Shown here: one piece after another, positions 16,871 through 24,388 of the stretch | Layout of the letters: every line of letters starts with the position of its first letter | How positions within the stretch are numbered: the first letter of the stretch is position 1 | Source: CAYXVU01 sp964468725 | Lineage (GTDB): Bacteria > Acidobacteriota > Blastocatellia > UBA7656 | NCBI GenBank assembly: GCA_964468725.1 | Contig: CAYXVU010000075.1 | Span: forward strand, 1 to 24,413 | Reading direction: 5' to 3' | Length of the DNA: 24,413 bases | Translations under genes and position numbers: made by a program | The notes under the pieces: generated by a model | The model's input: only the letters and a program-made list of their open reading frames with translations | Databases searched by the model: none | Told to the model about the DNA's origin: nothing

Positions 16871-17010
16871 GGCGTGGTTGTGAACTTGCCACAACCACGC
16901 CCAGCAAACGTATTCGATGTGTCATTGGTCCCCTTTCCGCTGACACTAATGAGCCCGCTCCCCCTCAGGCTTCACTGAGAGAAGGGGTAAGCCTCCTCCC
17001 CGAATACGTT
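16871..17010. other. Nested inverted repeats in a 554-bp gene-free stretch
   Basis: This is the main content of the gap 16576-17129. (1) A perfect 12-bp stem GGCGTGGTTGTG (16871-16882) / CACAACCACGCC (16890-16901) with a 7-base loop. (2) A 10-bp stem AACGTATTCG (16907-16916) / CGAATACGTT (17001-17010), which encloses (3) GTGTCA (16919-16924) / TGACAC (16941-16946) and (4) CCCCCTCAG (16960-16968) pairing with CTGAG (16975-16979) and GGGG (16984-16987) around a small bulge. A further GCCGAT/ATCGGC lies at 17038-17051. No U-tract follows stem 1 on either strand. It may be a structured RNA, a dispersed intergenic repeat, or the 3' end region of the LysM transcript. The rest of the gap holds the operon promoter and leader. 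Confidence 0.55.
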
Positions 17011-17129
17011 GCCGCTCCTCCACAGCCGTTGGATTTCGCCGATCAATCGGCTGAAGTTCCCAGCCGTCGAGCTTCATCCGAAAAAGCTCTGCACGAAATC
17101 TTCTTGCTGAGGAACCAAACCCTGCCCAA

Positions 17130-17660
17130 CTAAAAGTTCGGTATCGTCAATTGGCGACCGACCTCCAAGCGCATCGTTTCACATAGCCAGCTACGATTGG
17201 CTTCGATCAAGCGCTGAGAACTCAATCTGCCGTGCGAAACCTTTTGAATGATGCCCACCAACGTATCACCCGGTTGAATAGTGTAATGTCCGTAAATATC
17301 GGAACGCTGTACAGACAAATGCAACGTCAGATCGCCGTCGGCTAGTTGTGGGTTGATCTCATTTACTTTTGCCCACAAAAGATCGGCGATCAATTGGGAC
17401 GGACACAACGCACTCATTACAAACCGATTCCCGCCTATCTGCACTTCCACCTTGGTACATCCCAAAGCCTGTGCCAGGTAAGAAACGGGTTGATATTTTC
17501 GCACTAAATTCGGCACTGGAATTCCTCTCTTAAAATACCGCCCACTCTTATTCTCACTGCTTGTATACGTGAGGAGAGCGCGTTTCATCGGCTCGATAGC
17601 AGGATGGAGCTTGGTCCCAATACAACATGTCCTACTTTTAAAGAAACGCGCCTCGTTCAC
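17130..17660 (-). CDS. LysM-domain protein of unknown function
   Basis: 176 residues from a GTG start. The C-terminal 50 residues are a LysM domain (about 125-175): HYTIQPGDTL, a helix, LIEANRSWL, and RLEVGRQLTIPNF. LysM binds N-acetylglucosamine-containing polymers such as peptidoglycan, or serves as a docking module. The preceding part (about 60-120) has alternating strands and a helix and matches nothing I know. There is no signal peptide, so either it stays in the cytoplasm or the start is wrong. Neither the GTG at 17660 nor the ATG at 17588 (which would give 152 residues) has a good ribosome binding site, so the N-terminus is uncertain. The neighbours do not suggest a role. Confidence 0.7.
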   Translation of the reverse strand: MNEARFFKSRTCCIGTKLHPAIEPMKRALLTYTSSENKSGRYFKRGIPVPNLVRKYQPVSYLAQALGCTKVEVQIGGNRFVMSALCPSQLIADLLWAKVNEINPQLADGDLTLHLSVQRSDIYGHYTIQPGDTLVGIIQKVSHGRLSSQRLIEANRSWLCETMRLEVGRQLTIPNF

Positions 17661-17752
17661 AAGATGGGATTAGACCATATTGGCAGTACGGAAACATCGC
17701 ACAGAGTCCCTATTTTTCGTCACACTGGTTGTCGGTTTTTAACCGGCGCGAG

Positions 17753-17770
17753 ATAGCACGCCCGTGCTAT
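17753..17770. promoter_or_regulatory. Perfect palindrome, possible operator
   Basis: ATAGCACG-CC-CGTGCTAT, 8-bp arms around two bases. It lies about 90 bp upstream of the LysM gene and 130 bp past the end of the copper protein gene, beyond that gene's terminator. The tiny loop makes a protein-binding operator more likely than a terminator. Confidence 0.35.
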
Positions 17771-17819
17771 TGGTCAGGCTCATGATGGGGGGTAATAGGT
17801 ATGAGAAGTGAGGGAAATG

Positions 17820-17865
17820 AAAAAATTGCAGAGCAAGCGAGAATGGAGAGGAACGCCTGCTCTGC
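17820..17865 (-). terminator. Rho-independent terminator of the copper protein genes
   Basis: Read on the minus strand: GCAGAGCA (17865-17858), a 22-base loop, TGCTCTGC (17835-17828), then AA and six T (17825-17820). It lies 36 bp after the stop of the small copper protein. The stem is perfect over 8 bp, but the loop is rather long. Confidence 0.65.
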
Positions 17866-17900
17866 AGAAAGGGAGTCAAACCATGCACTAGGAGACAAGG

Positions 17901-18350
17901 TTATTTCTTCACGATGACCTTGCCTGCCATATCTTTCCCACCGGCAGCGCCGTGAAAGGAGCAGTGATAGGCATAGGTTCCAGGCTTGTCGAATTTGAAC
18001 TGATATTTTGCGCCGTTCCCTAACACATCAGATTTGAATGAGCCATTGTCGGCTTCGATGGTGTGTCTCCCGCCCTCATTTGTCCATTCGACAACGGCTC
18101 CGGCTTTGACGGTGATGATTTTGGGTGCGAATTGAAAACTGACAACCTTGACATTGGCATCGGCAACCGGGACAAGCAATCGAGAGGTTGCGTTAGGTAT
18201 GGCCGTAACCGAGGCGACGTGCTCAGGCATCATGCAAGCTGATGGATTGGTGGTCGCTTTGTTGGCTCGTTTGATTCCCGCGTCGGTCAACGTTGAACTC
18301 CAACAGATAGTCAAAACAATGAGTAAGGTAATGGCGGATCGGTTTTTCAT
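17901..18350 (-). CDS. Exported type-1 copper protein (plastocyanin-like)
   Basis: 149 residues. Residues 1-24 are a signal peptide (KNR, hydrophobic stretch, ...TDAG), and a linker to about 65 is followed by one cupredoxin domain. The copper ligands are visible: His96 in GRHTIEAD, then Cys130, His133 and Met141 in HCSFHGAAGGKDMAG. It should carry electrons in the periplasm; partners are unknown. GGAGGA, 7 bp before the ATG, is a strong ribosome binding site. It lies 36 bp after a larger membrane-bound cupredoxin, and the two cupredoxin domains are clearly related, including the H...C-x2-H...M spacing, so they probably arose by duplication and are co-transcribed. Confidence 0.9.
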   Translation of the reverse strand: MKNRSAITLLIVLTICWSSTLTDAGIKRANKATTNPSACMMPEHVASVTAIPNATSRLLVPVADANVKVVSFQFAPKIITVKAGAVVEWTNEGGRHTIEADNGSFKSDVLGNGAKYQFKFDKPGTYAYHCSFHGAAGGKDMAGKVIVKK

Positions 18351-18386
18351 TAGGTTCCTCCGTAGGACTGAAATCGGTGTATCAGA

Positions 18387-19160
18387 TTATTGGGGCAGAA
18401 CGCGAATGACGCCAGCCATTTCGCTTCCGCCTTTGTCTCCATGATAAGTGCAAAAGTAGGGGTAGATTCCCGCCTGATCGAATCGGAAAGTGAAGCGCCC
18501 GCCCTTCTCCAGCATGACGGATTGGAAAAGCCCATCATCCGATTCGACGGTGTGGCGGCCGGATTCATCAACCCATTCAACCGTCGTGCCGGGTTCGATG
18601 GTAAGCTCTTTCGGGTCAAATTGAAAATTGGTGATCTTGACAATGATCGTCTTTCGGCTCGGCGTTGTGGGCGTCGTTTCGATTGCGGATGGCTGAGCCG
18701 CTCCTGTTGAATCGGGAACAACGTACCAGTAATAATAGGTTCCCACTCCAAGCAGAATGACCAGCCACCATAACCCCATCTCGGTTCGCATCCAAACTTT
18801 ATAAGATGTGAAGCGCAAAGGCTGCGGCAACCATTTGGTCCCCGCAACCAAGACGATATAGATACCGAGAACCTCGGCTGCTGTGCCCAAGATCGCATGG
18901 CAAGTTGCGCTGAGATAGTAGGCCTCCGACAGCCGTTGGGGCAGAAAAGATTGAACCTGCCGATGAAATGAAGGAGACATCACAAGAATTATCATCGGCA
19001 GGTTCAAGAGGATGACGAGAGTCTGGCAAATCTGGTGCGCGCGATATCGCTTGCCCCGTGCGAACGCAAAGCCAATCAACAAGGCCATGCCCATCAACAG
19101 TTGGATGAGTAAATTCAAATCCGCTTTGAGGGTTGCCCCTGTTCCTAAAAAACCTGGCAT
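18387..19160 (-). CDS. Membrane-anchored cupredoxin with four-helix membrane domain
   Basis: 257 residues. Four hydrophobic helices lie at about 13-33, 45-62, 84-106 and 127-147. His42, His66 and His88 sit near helix ends and could bind haem or a metal; the layout resembles the small DUF420-type membrane proteins seen near cytochrome oxidase genes, but I am not certain of that family. A Thr/Pro/Ser-rich linker (150-170) leads to a C-terminal cupredoxin domain (about 171-257) with copper ligands His203, Cys237, His240 and Met248. The copper domain should face the periplasm. It is the first gene of a two-gene unit with the exported plastocyanin-like protein. The divergent hydrolase gene lies 192 bp upstream. 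Confidence 0.87.
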   Translation of the reverse strand: MPGFLGTGATLKADLNLLIQLLMGMALLIGFAFARGKRYRAHQICQTLVILLNLPMIILVMSPSFHRQVQSFLPQRLSEAYYLSATCHAILGTAAEVLGIYIVLVAGTKWLPQPLRFTSYKVWMRTEMGLWWLVILLGVGTYYYWYVVPDSTGAAQPSAIETTPTTPSRKTIIVKITNFQFDPKELTIEPGTTVEWVDESGRHTVESDDGLFQSVMLEKGGRFTFRFDQAGIYPYFCTYHGDKGGSEMAGVIRVLPQ

Positions 19161-19276
19161 GCTCTGTGTCCTCGGTTGAGATTCATTGTGCTGACTGCCG
19201 CCGGAGCTGTTCGGTTACTCGCCCACTGGCTTATACGCGCAAAGTCGGACGAATGGATTTCTGTTGAGGTTTCGGC

Positions 19277-19305
19277 TTGCAATCACCTGTCTGCCCTTCT
19301 ACTGT
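19277..19305 (+). promoter_or_regulatory. Weak candidate promoter for the hydrolase gene
   Basis: TTGCAA (19277-19282), a 17-bp spacer and TACTGT (19300-19305), about 50 bp before ATG 19353. Spacing is ideal but the -10 is poor. It is listed only because it would fit a start at 19353 rather than an upstream one. Confidence 0.2.
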
Positions 19306-19352
19306 TAGACCGCCGGTTAAAGCTCTACAGGCGTAATTGGAATCATCAGCCA

Positions 19353-20186
19353 ATGACCTTTACAGAAGAGATGGTTTCCGGTAGCGGCGGCGTGAAGCTG
19401 TTCGTGCATCATCATCCGGCTGTCAATCTGCGTGCTCAAGCTGTGCTGATTCATGGGTTCGGAGAGCATAGCGGTCGCTACCATCTGCTCATCGAATCAC
19501 TCGCTCGGCAAGGAATTGCCGTTACGGCATACGATCATCGCGGGCACGGAAAATCGGAAGGGCTATACGGTCACGTTGATTGCTTCTCTGACTATGAGAG
19601 CGATCTACGCCGCATCCTCGAATATGCTCGCCGTCGGGAACCAGCTAAAGATTGCTTTTTAATTGCTCACAGTATGGGCGGGTTGGTCGCGTTGCGATAT
19701 TTGATGGGGAGACACACGGGCATCAGCGGTGCGGTGATCTCAGCGCCGCTCATCCGTTTGGCCATCCGCCCGCCAACCCATAAGGTTCTCATTGCTAAAA
19801 TAGCAGCGACAATCTCGCCGCGCTTGCGCCTTCCTAATGAGATTGACCCGGCGGTGTTAAGCCGTGACCCGGAAATCGGTAAAGCCTATGCGGCAGATGC
19901 GTTGGTAGGCAAATTGGTTAGCGCGCGTTGGTTTATTGAAGCGCTGCGTGCAATGGAAGAGCTTCGTCACTGTGCGGCGGAAGTGACACTACCGTTACTG
20001 GTGATGCACGGAACAAAAGATCGGCTGGCCAGCGTTGAAGCCACCCAAGAGTTGTTTGCCCAACTCGGTTCCACCGATAAGGAATTGGCCATTTATGATG
20101 GCTTCTATCATGAGCTTTTCAATGAACCGGAAAAACAAGAGCTGTATGCCCGCGTCAACAACTGGATCAACGCGCGATTGCGCTGA
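19353..20186 (+). CDS. Monoacylglycerol-lipase-like alpha/beta hydrolase
   Basis: 277 residues from ATG 19353. The family signature HGFGEHSGRY is at 34-43, YDHRGHGKS at 60-68, the nucleophile Ser107 in AHSMGG, Asp223 in HGTKDRLAS and His253 in GFYHELFNE. This is the Hydrolase_4 group (monoacylglycerol lipase / lysophospholipase), which cleaves glycerol esters; it is probably cytoplasmic, as there is no signal peptide. The frame is open from 19176, but those 59 extra residues show no family resemblance and would cover the whole divergent promoter region, and 277 residues is the usual family length. The ribosome binding site is weak (TTGGAA). It converges with the ornithine-cyclodeaminase-family gene, 40 bp away. 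Confidence 0.87.
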   Translation: MTFTEEMVSGSGGVKLFVHHHPAVNLRAQAVLIHGFGEHSGRYHLLIESLARQGIAVTAYDHRGHGKSEGLYGHVDCFSDYESDLRRILEYARRREPAKDCFLIAHSMGGLVALRYLMGRHTGISGAVISAPLIRLAIRPPTHKVLIAKIAATISPRLRLPNEIDPAVLSRDPEIGKAYAADALVGKLVSARWFIEALRAMEELRHCAAEVTLPLLVMHGTKDRLASVEATQELFAQLGSTDKELAIYDGFYHELFNEPEKQELYARVNNWINARLR

Positions 20187-20226
20187 GCCATACAAAAAGT
20201 ATGGGAGCGAGCTTTCGGGCAGCTTC

Positions 20227-21225
20227 TTATAATGTGACCGATATTCCAACCTGCTGCGCCTTTGCCCGACGATAAGCGAGCTGGGCGGTGACTAAGTCTT
20301 CAATAGCCAACCCGCACGACTTGAATAAGGTGATGTCTGCCGTTGATTGTCGCCCGGCAACCTTGCCGGTCACTACTTCCGCTAATGCTCCAATGAAATG
20401 ATCGTTGCTGATGATGCCTTCTGCGAGCGGAATGAGCAGGTCGCCCGCTTCTCGACCGGCAGCCCTTTCATGGTCAAGGTAGACTCGCGCGCGGCGAACC
20501 GTTTCCGAATCCACCTCACGGGTTTTCGGTGTGAAGGCTCCGACAGCATTGATATGGGTGCCGGGTTGTATCATCCGGCCATCGAAAAGCGGCGTACTCG
20601 CGTTCGTACAGGTGCATATCAAATTGGCTGTGCGGATGGCTTGGGTGATCGGTTGCGCTTCGCAGGGAAAAGGAAATCGGTTTCGAATCGTTGCCGCTAG
20701 GGCTTCCGCATTTATTGGATTGCGTGAACTGATGGTCACACGTTCGATGGTCGTAGCTTCGGCCATCGCTTCGATATGAGCTTGCGCCTGAACGCCCGCG
20801 CCGAGAATGGCCAATATGGATGGCGCAGGGTTGGCGAGATACTTGGTGGCCACTGCCGAAGTGGCTGCGGTTCGTATGGCGGTAATGAATTTACCTTCCA
20901 TCATTGCTAACGGTTCGCCGGTTTCACTGTCGAGGAGCAAATAAACCGCTTGCACATTCGGAAGGCGCCGGTCGGCATTTCGAGGAAAGACGGTGACGAT
21001 TTTGGTTCCGAGCGCAGCGTCAAGCGGGGGTGTCTGATCTGGCAATTCGGCGGCGTAGGCAGGCATCTCTAAAAGAACCGCATCGCGCTCATCAATGGCG
21101 AGATGCAACCGGGCAGGCAACTGCACGCGCCCGCTAGCAAGCCTTTGAAAGCCCTCTTCAACAGCGCGGATGACCTGGCGCATCGGCAACAGTCGTCGCA
21201 AGTCGGCTTCACTAAGAATCAACAT
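20227..21225 (-). CDS. Ornithine cyclodeaminase / mu-crystallin family enzyme
   Basis: 332 residues, the usual length. Visible features are Lys75 in GTKIVTVFP, Arg118 in AIRTAATSA, the NAD-binding loop GAGVQA (142-147) and the C-terminal DITLFKSCGLAIEDL. Members include ornithine cyclodeaminase, alanine dehydrogenase, ketimine reductases and opine-type synthases, and I cannot tell which this is. It starts 5 bp after the stop of the response-regulator/ATPase gene and has no ribosome binding site of its own, so translation is likely coupled. That pairing of a signalling protein with an amino-acid/imine enzyme is unusual. Confidence 0.87.
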   Translation of the reverse strand: MLILSEADLRRLLPMRQVIRAVEEGFQRLASGRVQLPARLHLAIDERDAVLLEMPAYAAELPDQTPPLDAALGTKIVTVFPRNADRRLPNVQAVYLLLDSETGEPLAMMEGKFITAIRTAATSAVATKYLANPAPSILAILGAGVQAQAHIEAMAEATTIERVTISSRNPINAEALAATIRNRFPFPCEAQPITQAIRTANLICTCTNASTPLFDGRMIQPGTHINAVGAFTPKTREVDSETVRRARVYLDHERAAGREAGDLLIPLAEGIISNDHFIGALAEVVTGKVAGRQSTADITLFKSCGLAIEDLVTAQLAYRRAKAQQVGISVTL

Positions 21226-21230
21226 ACGGT

Positions 21231-22076
21231 TCAGGTTAGCGGGTCATCTAGGTATTTGATGAAGATCAATTGATTATGTTTTTCGTTATAGATCAATTCG
21301 TCAATGATCTGTTTGGCGAGCAGGATACCGAAGCCACCGGGGCGGATTCCTTTCTCTTTTCTCACTTCCATATGGCGAAAGGGATTGTCGTCGGGATTGG
21401 CAACGGCTGCATGTTCGATGGCCTTCAAGTCAAAGCCCTCGCCGGGGTCTTTTATCGAATAGAGAATCATGCGTTGGGTGCGAATAAATTTGACTTCGAC
21501 CTTTTTGGTGATGTCGAATTTCCCGCCATGTTCGATAGCATTATTAAGCATCTCCCGAAAGACAGCGCCCACAGCTTCGCGCGCGTCATTGGTGAGATTG
21601 GGTTGCAAGTGGCTGAAAAATTTTTGCATGGGCTCGACCACAGTGATGTCACAGGGGAGGAGAATTTCAATCCAATCGGGCGTGCCGGAGATGACTTGAA
21701 TCTCCAAGTCGTAGGTGCGTTCAGAGACGGCACGCACAGAAGCGCGCAGGTCATCTACCGAGAAAGGCTTGGGTAAAAAATCAATGGCACGGTTGCGTAA
21801 GGCGGCTAACACAACATCGGTCGAATGAAAGCTCGTCATCACGATGGCGCGCAGATGCGGCTGGATCTCATGCGCCCGGCTGAGCAGAGTGATGCCATCC
21901 ATACTCGGCATCAAGACATCGGTAAGCAAGACATCTACTGGTTCTTTTTGAATCGCGGCCAGTGCCGAGACTCCATCTTCTGCTGCAATAACGTGATAGC
22001 CTTCCGTGATTAAGGTCTCATAAAAGAGGGAGCGAAGCAGGCGATCATCTTCGGCTATGAGAACGGTCTTTGGCAT
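21231..22076 (-). CDS. Response regulator with RsbW-like ATPase output domain
   Basis: 281 residues. Residues 1-120 are a complete receiver: Glu9-Asp10-Asp11, phospho-acceptor Asp53, Thr81 and Lys103. Residues about 135-280 are a GHKL ATPase of the anti-sigma/serine-kinase type: N-box EMLNNAIEHGG (175-185), G1 DPGEG (210-214) and G2 GGFGI (247-251). There is no HisKA dimerisation domain, so the ATPase should not autophosphorylate a histidine; it more likely phosphorylates or sequesters a partner in an anti-anti-sigma style switch. No STAS or sigma-factor gene is nearby. AAGGGA, about 5 bp before the ATG, supports the start. It is the first gene of a pair with the cyclodeaminase-family gene. 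Confidence 0.88.
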   Translation of the reverse strand: MPKTVLIAEDDRLLRSLFYETLITEGYHVIAAEDGVSALAAIQKEPVDVLLTDVLMPSMDGITLLSRAHEIQPHLRAIVMTSFHSTDVVLAALRNRAIDFLPKPFSVDDLRASVRAVSERTYDLEIQVISGTPDWIEILLPCDITVVEPMQKFFSHLQPNLTNDAREAVGAVFREMLNNAIEHGGKFDITKKVEVKFIRTQRMILYSIKDPGEGFDLKAIEHAAVANPDDNPFRHMEVRKEKGIRPGGFGILLAKQIIDELIYNEKHNQLIFIKYLDDPLT

Positions 22077-22255
22077 AGTTCCCTTGAAACTTCCGAGTGC
22101 GTCTATTGTGCAGCAGACTTGAATTCAACATTCTCGGTGCATAATATCGCAGACTGCATGAAACGAAACGCACATCGGAATGGTTCACGACCCGATGGCA
22201 AAAAGAATGTATCGAATTGAGAAAATTCTGACAAATCTCATTTGAGGTAGAACGT

Positions 22256-23365
22256 TTGCACGACAGCCGGAGAAGTGATACTGCAATCATCCGCAAAGGT
22301 GAGGAACTGAATGAAACGACGCTGAAAAGTTACCTTACCGCCCATTTACCGGCCATAATGGTTGACGAAAATTTTGATGAGGCAAAGCTACAGATCGAAC
22401 AATTTCCCGGCGGACATTCGAATCTGACCTATCAAATTCGGTTCGGCCCTCGGGAGATGGTGCTGCGCCGACCCCCCGTTGGCCCGGTCGCCCCCACTGC
22501 TCATGACATGCCGCGCGAGTATCGCCTGCTGGCGGCGATTCATCCGGTCTTCCCGCTAGCCCCGCAACCCTATCTGCTTTGCGAAGACCTCAACGTAATC
22601 GGCGCACCTTTTTATTTGATGGAACGTCGGCGCGGGCTGGTTATTCGTCGCTCTCTGCCGGAACAGATTGGCAATAGCTTGACGACGCGACGAGCGATCA
22701 GTGAAGCGATGATTGACACGCTGGCTGCATTGCATCGCATTGATGTTGCGGCGAGTAGGCTGATGAGTTTGGGCAAGCCGGTCGGGTTCGTAACCCGTCA
22801 AGTCAGGGGATGGGCAGATCGTTGGCATCGAGCAAAGCTTCATGATGTGGCCAAAATTGATGCGGTCATTGAATGGATGATGGAAAGATTGCCACCCGAA
22901 CCGGACAGCGCAGCCGGATGCCCGCCCAGACTGGTACACAACGATTTTAAGCTCGATAACGTAATGCTCGATGAGAGCGACCCGACAAAGATCGTTGCGG
23001 TACTTGATTGGGAGATGTGTACGATTGGCGACCCGCTCATTGATCTGGGCATTCTACTCTGTTACTGGCCTGAACGGGATGACCCGGAAGCGCGGCGCGA
23101 ATCAATCAGCGCCGTAACGACCGAAGCGGGCTGGTTGACCCGTAAAGAATTGGTCGAGCGGTACGAACAAGTGACGGGGCGCGATGTGTCGCTGATTGCT
23201 TTTTATGAAGTCTTTGCCTTGTTCAAGATCGCTGTTGTTGTGCAGCAGATTTACGTGCGCTATGTGCGCGGGCAAACGCAAGATGCGCGGTTCGCCGATT
23301 TCGGCGCTCGCGTAGAAGGGTTGATTGAAGCGGCATATGATTTAGCCCAGCGGTCAGGGATTTGA
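22256..23365 (+). CDS. Phosphotransferase, LvaA/ACAD10-kinase-like (APH fold)
   Basis: 369 residues from a TTG start with GAGG at 22244-22247, 8 bp upstream; no ATG or GTG lies in frame before residue 35, and homology seems to begin near residue 23. FPGGHSNLTYQI (50-61) is the nucleotide-binding loop, VLRRPP follows (69-74), the Brenner motif is HNDFKLDN (228-235), and Asp251 in DWEMCTIGDP binds metal. This is the branch of the aminoglycoside-phosphotransferase fold found as the kinase part of ACAD10/11 and as LvaA, which phosphorylate 4-hydroxyacyl-CoA during hydroxy-acid breakdown. By analogy it may phosphorylate a hydroxyacyl-CoA; this is inference. A histidine-phosphatase-fold gene follows after 70 bp on the same strand. 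Confidence 0.86.
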   Translation: MHDSRRSDTAIIRKGEELNETTLKSYLTAHLPAIMVDENFDEAKLQIEQFPGGHSNLTYQIRFGPREMVLRRPPVGPVAPTAHDMPREYRLLAAIHPVFPLAPQPYLLCEDLNVIGAPFYLMERRRGLVIRRSLPEQIGNSLTTRRAISEAMIDTLAALHRIDVAASRLMSLGKPVGFVTRQVRGWADRWHRAKLHDVAKIDAVIEWMMERLPPEPDSAAGCPPRLVHNDFKLDNVMLDESDPTKIVAVLDWEMCTIGDPLIDLGILLCYWPERDDPEARRESISAVTTEAGWLTRKELVERYEQVTGRDVSLIAFYEVFALFKIAVVVQQIYVRYVRGQTQDARFADFGARVEGLIEAAYDLAQRSGI

Positions 23366-23435
23366 ATGGAGTGATGATAAGGCATCGGGCCTCAGAATCG
23401 TTGTCCACATCATTTGAGAAGATAGTGAGGGGATA

Positions 23436-24149
23436 TTGAGCACCGTCTATTTAATTCGTCACGGCCAAGCCGGAGCACGCGATAACTATGATCTACTTTC
23501 CGAGCTTGGGCAAAAACAGGCGCAACTGTTAGGGCAATATCTGGTCGAGCAAGAGGTTTGCCCGCAGGTGATTTATGTAGGCGGCATGCGAAGACAGAAA
23601 GAGACCGCCGAAAGCGTTTGTGCAGCTTTTCGACAAGCCGGAATCGCTGTGCCGGAGGTCATGAGCGATGAACAGTGGAATGAATTCAGCTTGGCATCGC
23701 TCTATGAGGCCTTTGCACCTCGTCTGTGCAAAGAGAGCCGCGAGTTTGCCGCCGACTATGCGCTGATGCGCGAGCAGTTGCAGAGTGACCCGCACGCGAC
23801 GCGCGGTGCAGCCGGTCGCTGTGATGCTATGATCGTCCGCTCATGGATTGAAAAACGTTATGAGTATGGAGGCGAAGATTGGGAGGGCTTTCGAGCGCGC
23901 GTCGAATCGCGGATTGCTCACCTAGCGCAGCATGCAGAAGACGATCAGGTATTAGTCTTCACTTCGGCAACCCCGATTTCAATCTTGACCGCTGCCGCTT
24001 TAGAGTTAAGTTTGGAGAAACTATTCAGCCTCTTAGGTGTGCTCTACAACAGCAGCCTCACGACCCTGCGAGTCAACGAAGGAATGCTCAGACTCTTCAG
24101 TTACAATGCCACGCCTCATCTGCCTTCGCAGTTGCATACCTTCCGCTGA
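23436..24149 (+). CDS. Histidine-phosphatase-fold protein lacking the second catalytic His
   Basis: 237 residues from a TTG start with GAGGGG at 23427-23432. The N-terminal motif is LIRHGQAG (Arg8, His9), followed by YDLLSELG-x-x-QA, then Arg52 in MRRQKET and Glu83 in WNEFS. The strand that should end in a second catalytic histidine (usually VxHGG) reads VLVFTSATPI (172-181), with no histidine. I believe a recognised subgroup of these proteins has a TSGGPI-like sequence here, so the loss is probably natural rather than an error. Activity may be altered. It follows the LvaA-like kinase, a pairing that fits acyl-CoA metabolism. The stop is followed by a hairpin without a T-run. Confidence 0.85.
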   Translation: MSTVYLIRHGQAGARDNYDLLSELGQKQAQLLGQYLVEQEVCPQVIYVGGMRRQKETAESVCAAFRQAGIAVPEVMSDEQWNEFSLASLYEAFAPRLCKESREFAADYALMREQLQSDPHATRGAAGRCDAMIVRSWIEKRYEYGGEDWEGFRARVESRIAHLAQHAEDDQVLVFTSATPISILTAAALELSLEKLFSLLGVLYNSSLTTLRVNEGMLRLFSYNATPHLPSQLHTFR

Positions 24150-24234
24150 AGACCGCTCGACTACTTGACTGAGGCGGTAAAGAAATTCGTTGTCCATCAA
24201 TTTCCATTTGTGCTAAGTTTCTCTCGCGCCGCGC

Positions 24235-24256
24235 TCCAGAAGCCCCGACTTCTGGA
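24235..24256. other. Hairpin downstream of the histidine-phosphatase gene
   Basis: TCCAGAAG (24235-24242) / CTTCTGGA (24249-24256), a perfect 8-bp stem with a 6-base loop (CCCCGA). No T-run follows on either strand, so it is at best an atypical terminator. Nothing else was recognised in 24150-24388. Confidence 0.35.
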
Positions 24257-24388
24257 AATCAACTCAATCGTTAGCCTGAACTTGGCATCAAAGAGTCGCC
24301 ATTTAAGTAATGGATGCGCTATTTTTTGTTTCGCGTTTGTAGCTTTTCCCGGTTATGCCTATTGACCCATGACTGAACGAGGCTCCCT

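Noticed and set aside
16960..17010. CTGAGA and a downstream stem, reminiscent of a TPP riboswitch
   Set aside because: The second conserved TPP element is absent, and no thiamine gene lies directly downstream on either strand.
16946..17077. A 43-codon minus-strand frame (starts MKLDGWELQP) in the gap before the GTPase operon
   Set aside because: It has no ribosome binding site, runs through the inverted repeats and resembles no known family. It is more likely chance, though it could be a gene remnant.
19176..19352. A 59-residue N-terminal extension of the lipase-like hydrolase
   Set aside because: There is no family similarity; it would fill the divergent promoter region and make the protein longer than the family norm.
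20188..20204. CCATAC-AAAAA-GTATGG hairpin between convergent genes
   Set aside because: The stem is only 6 bp and no T-run follows on either strand, so it is not supported as a terminator.
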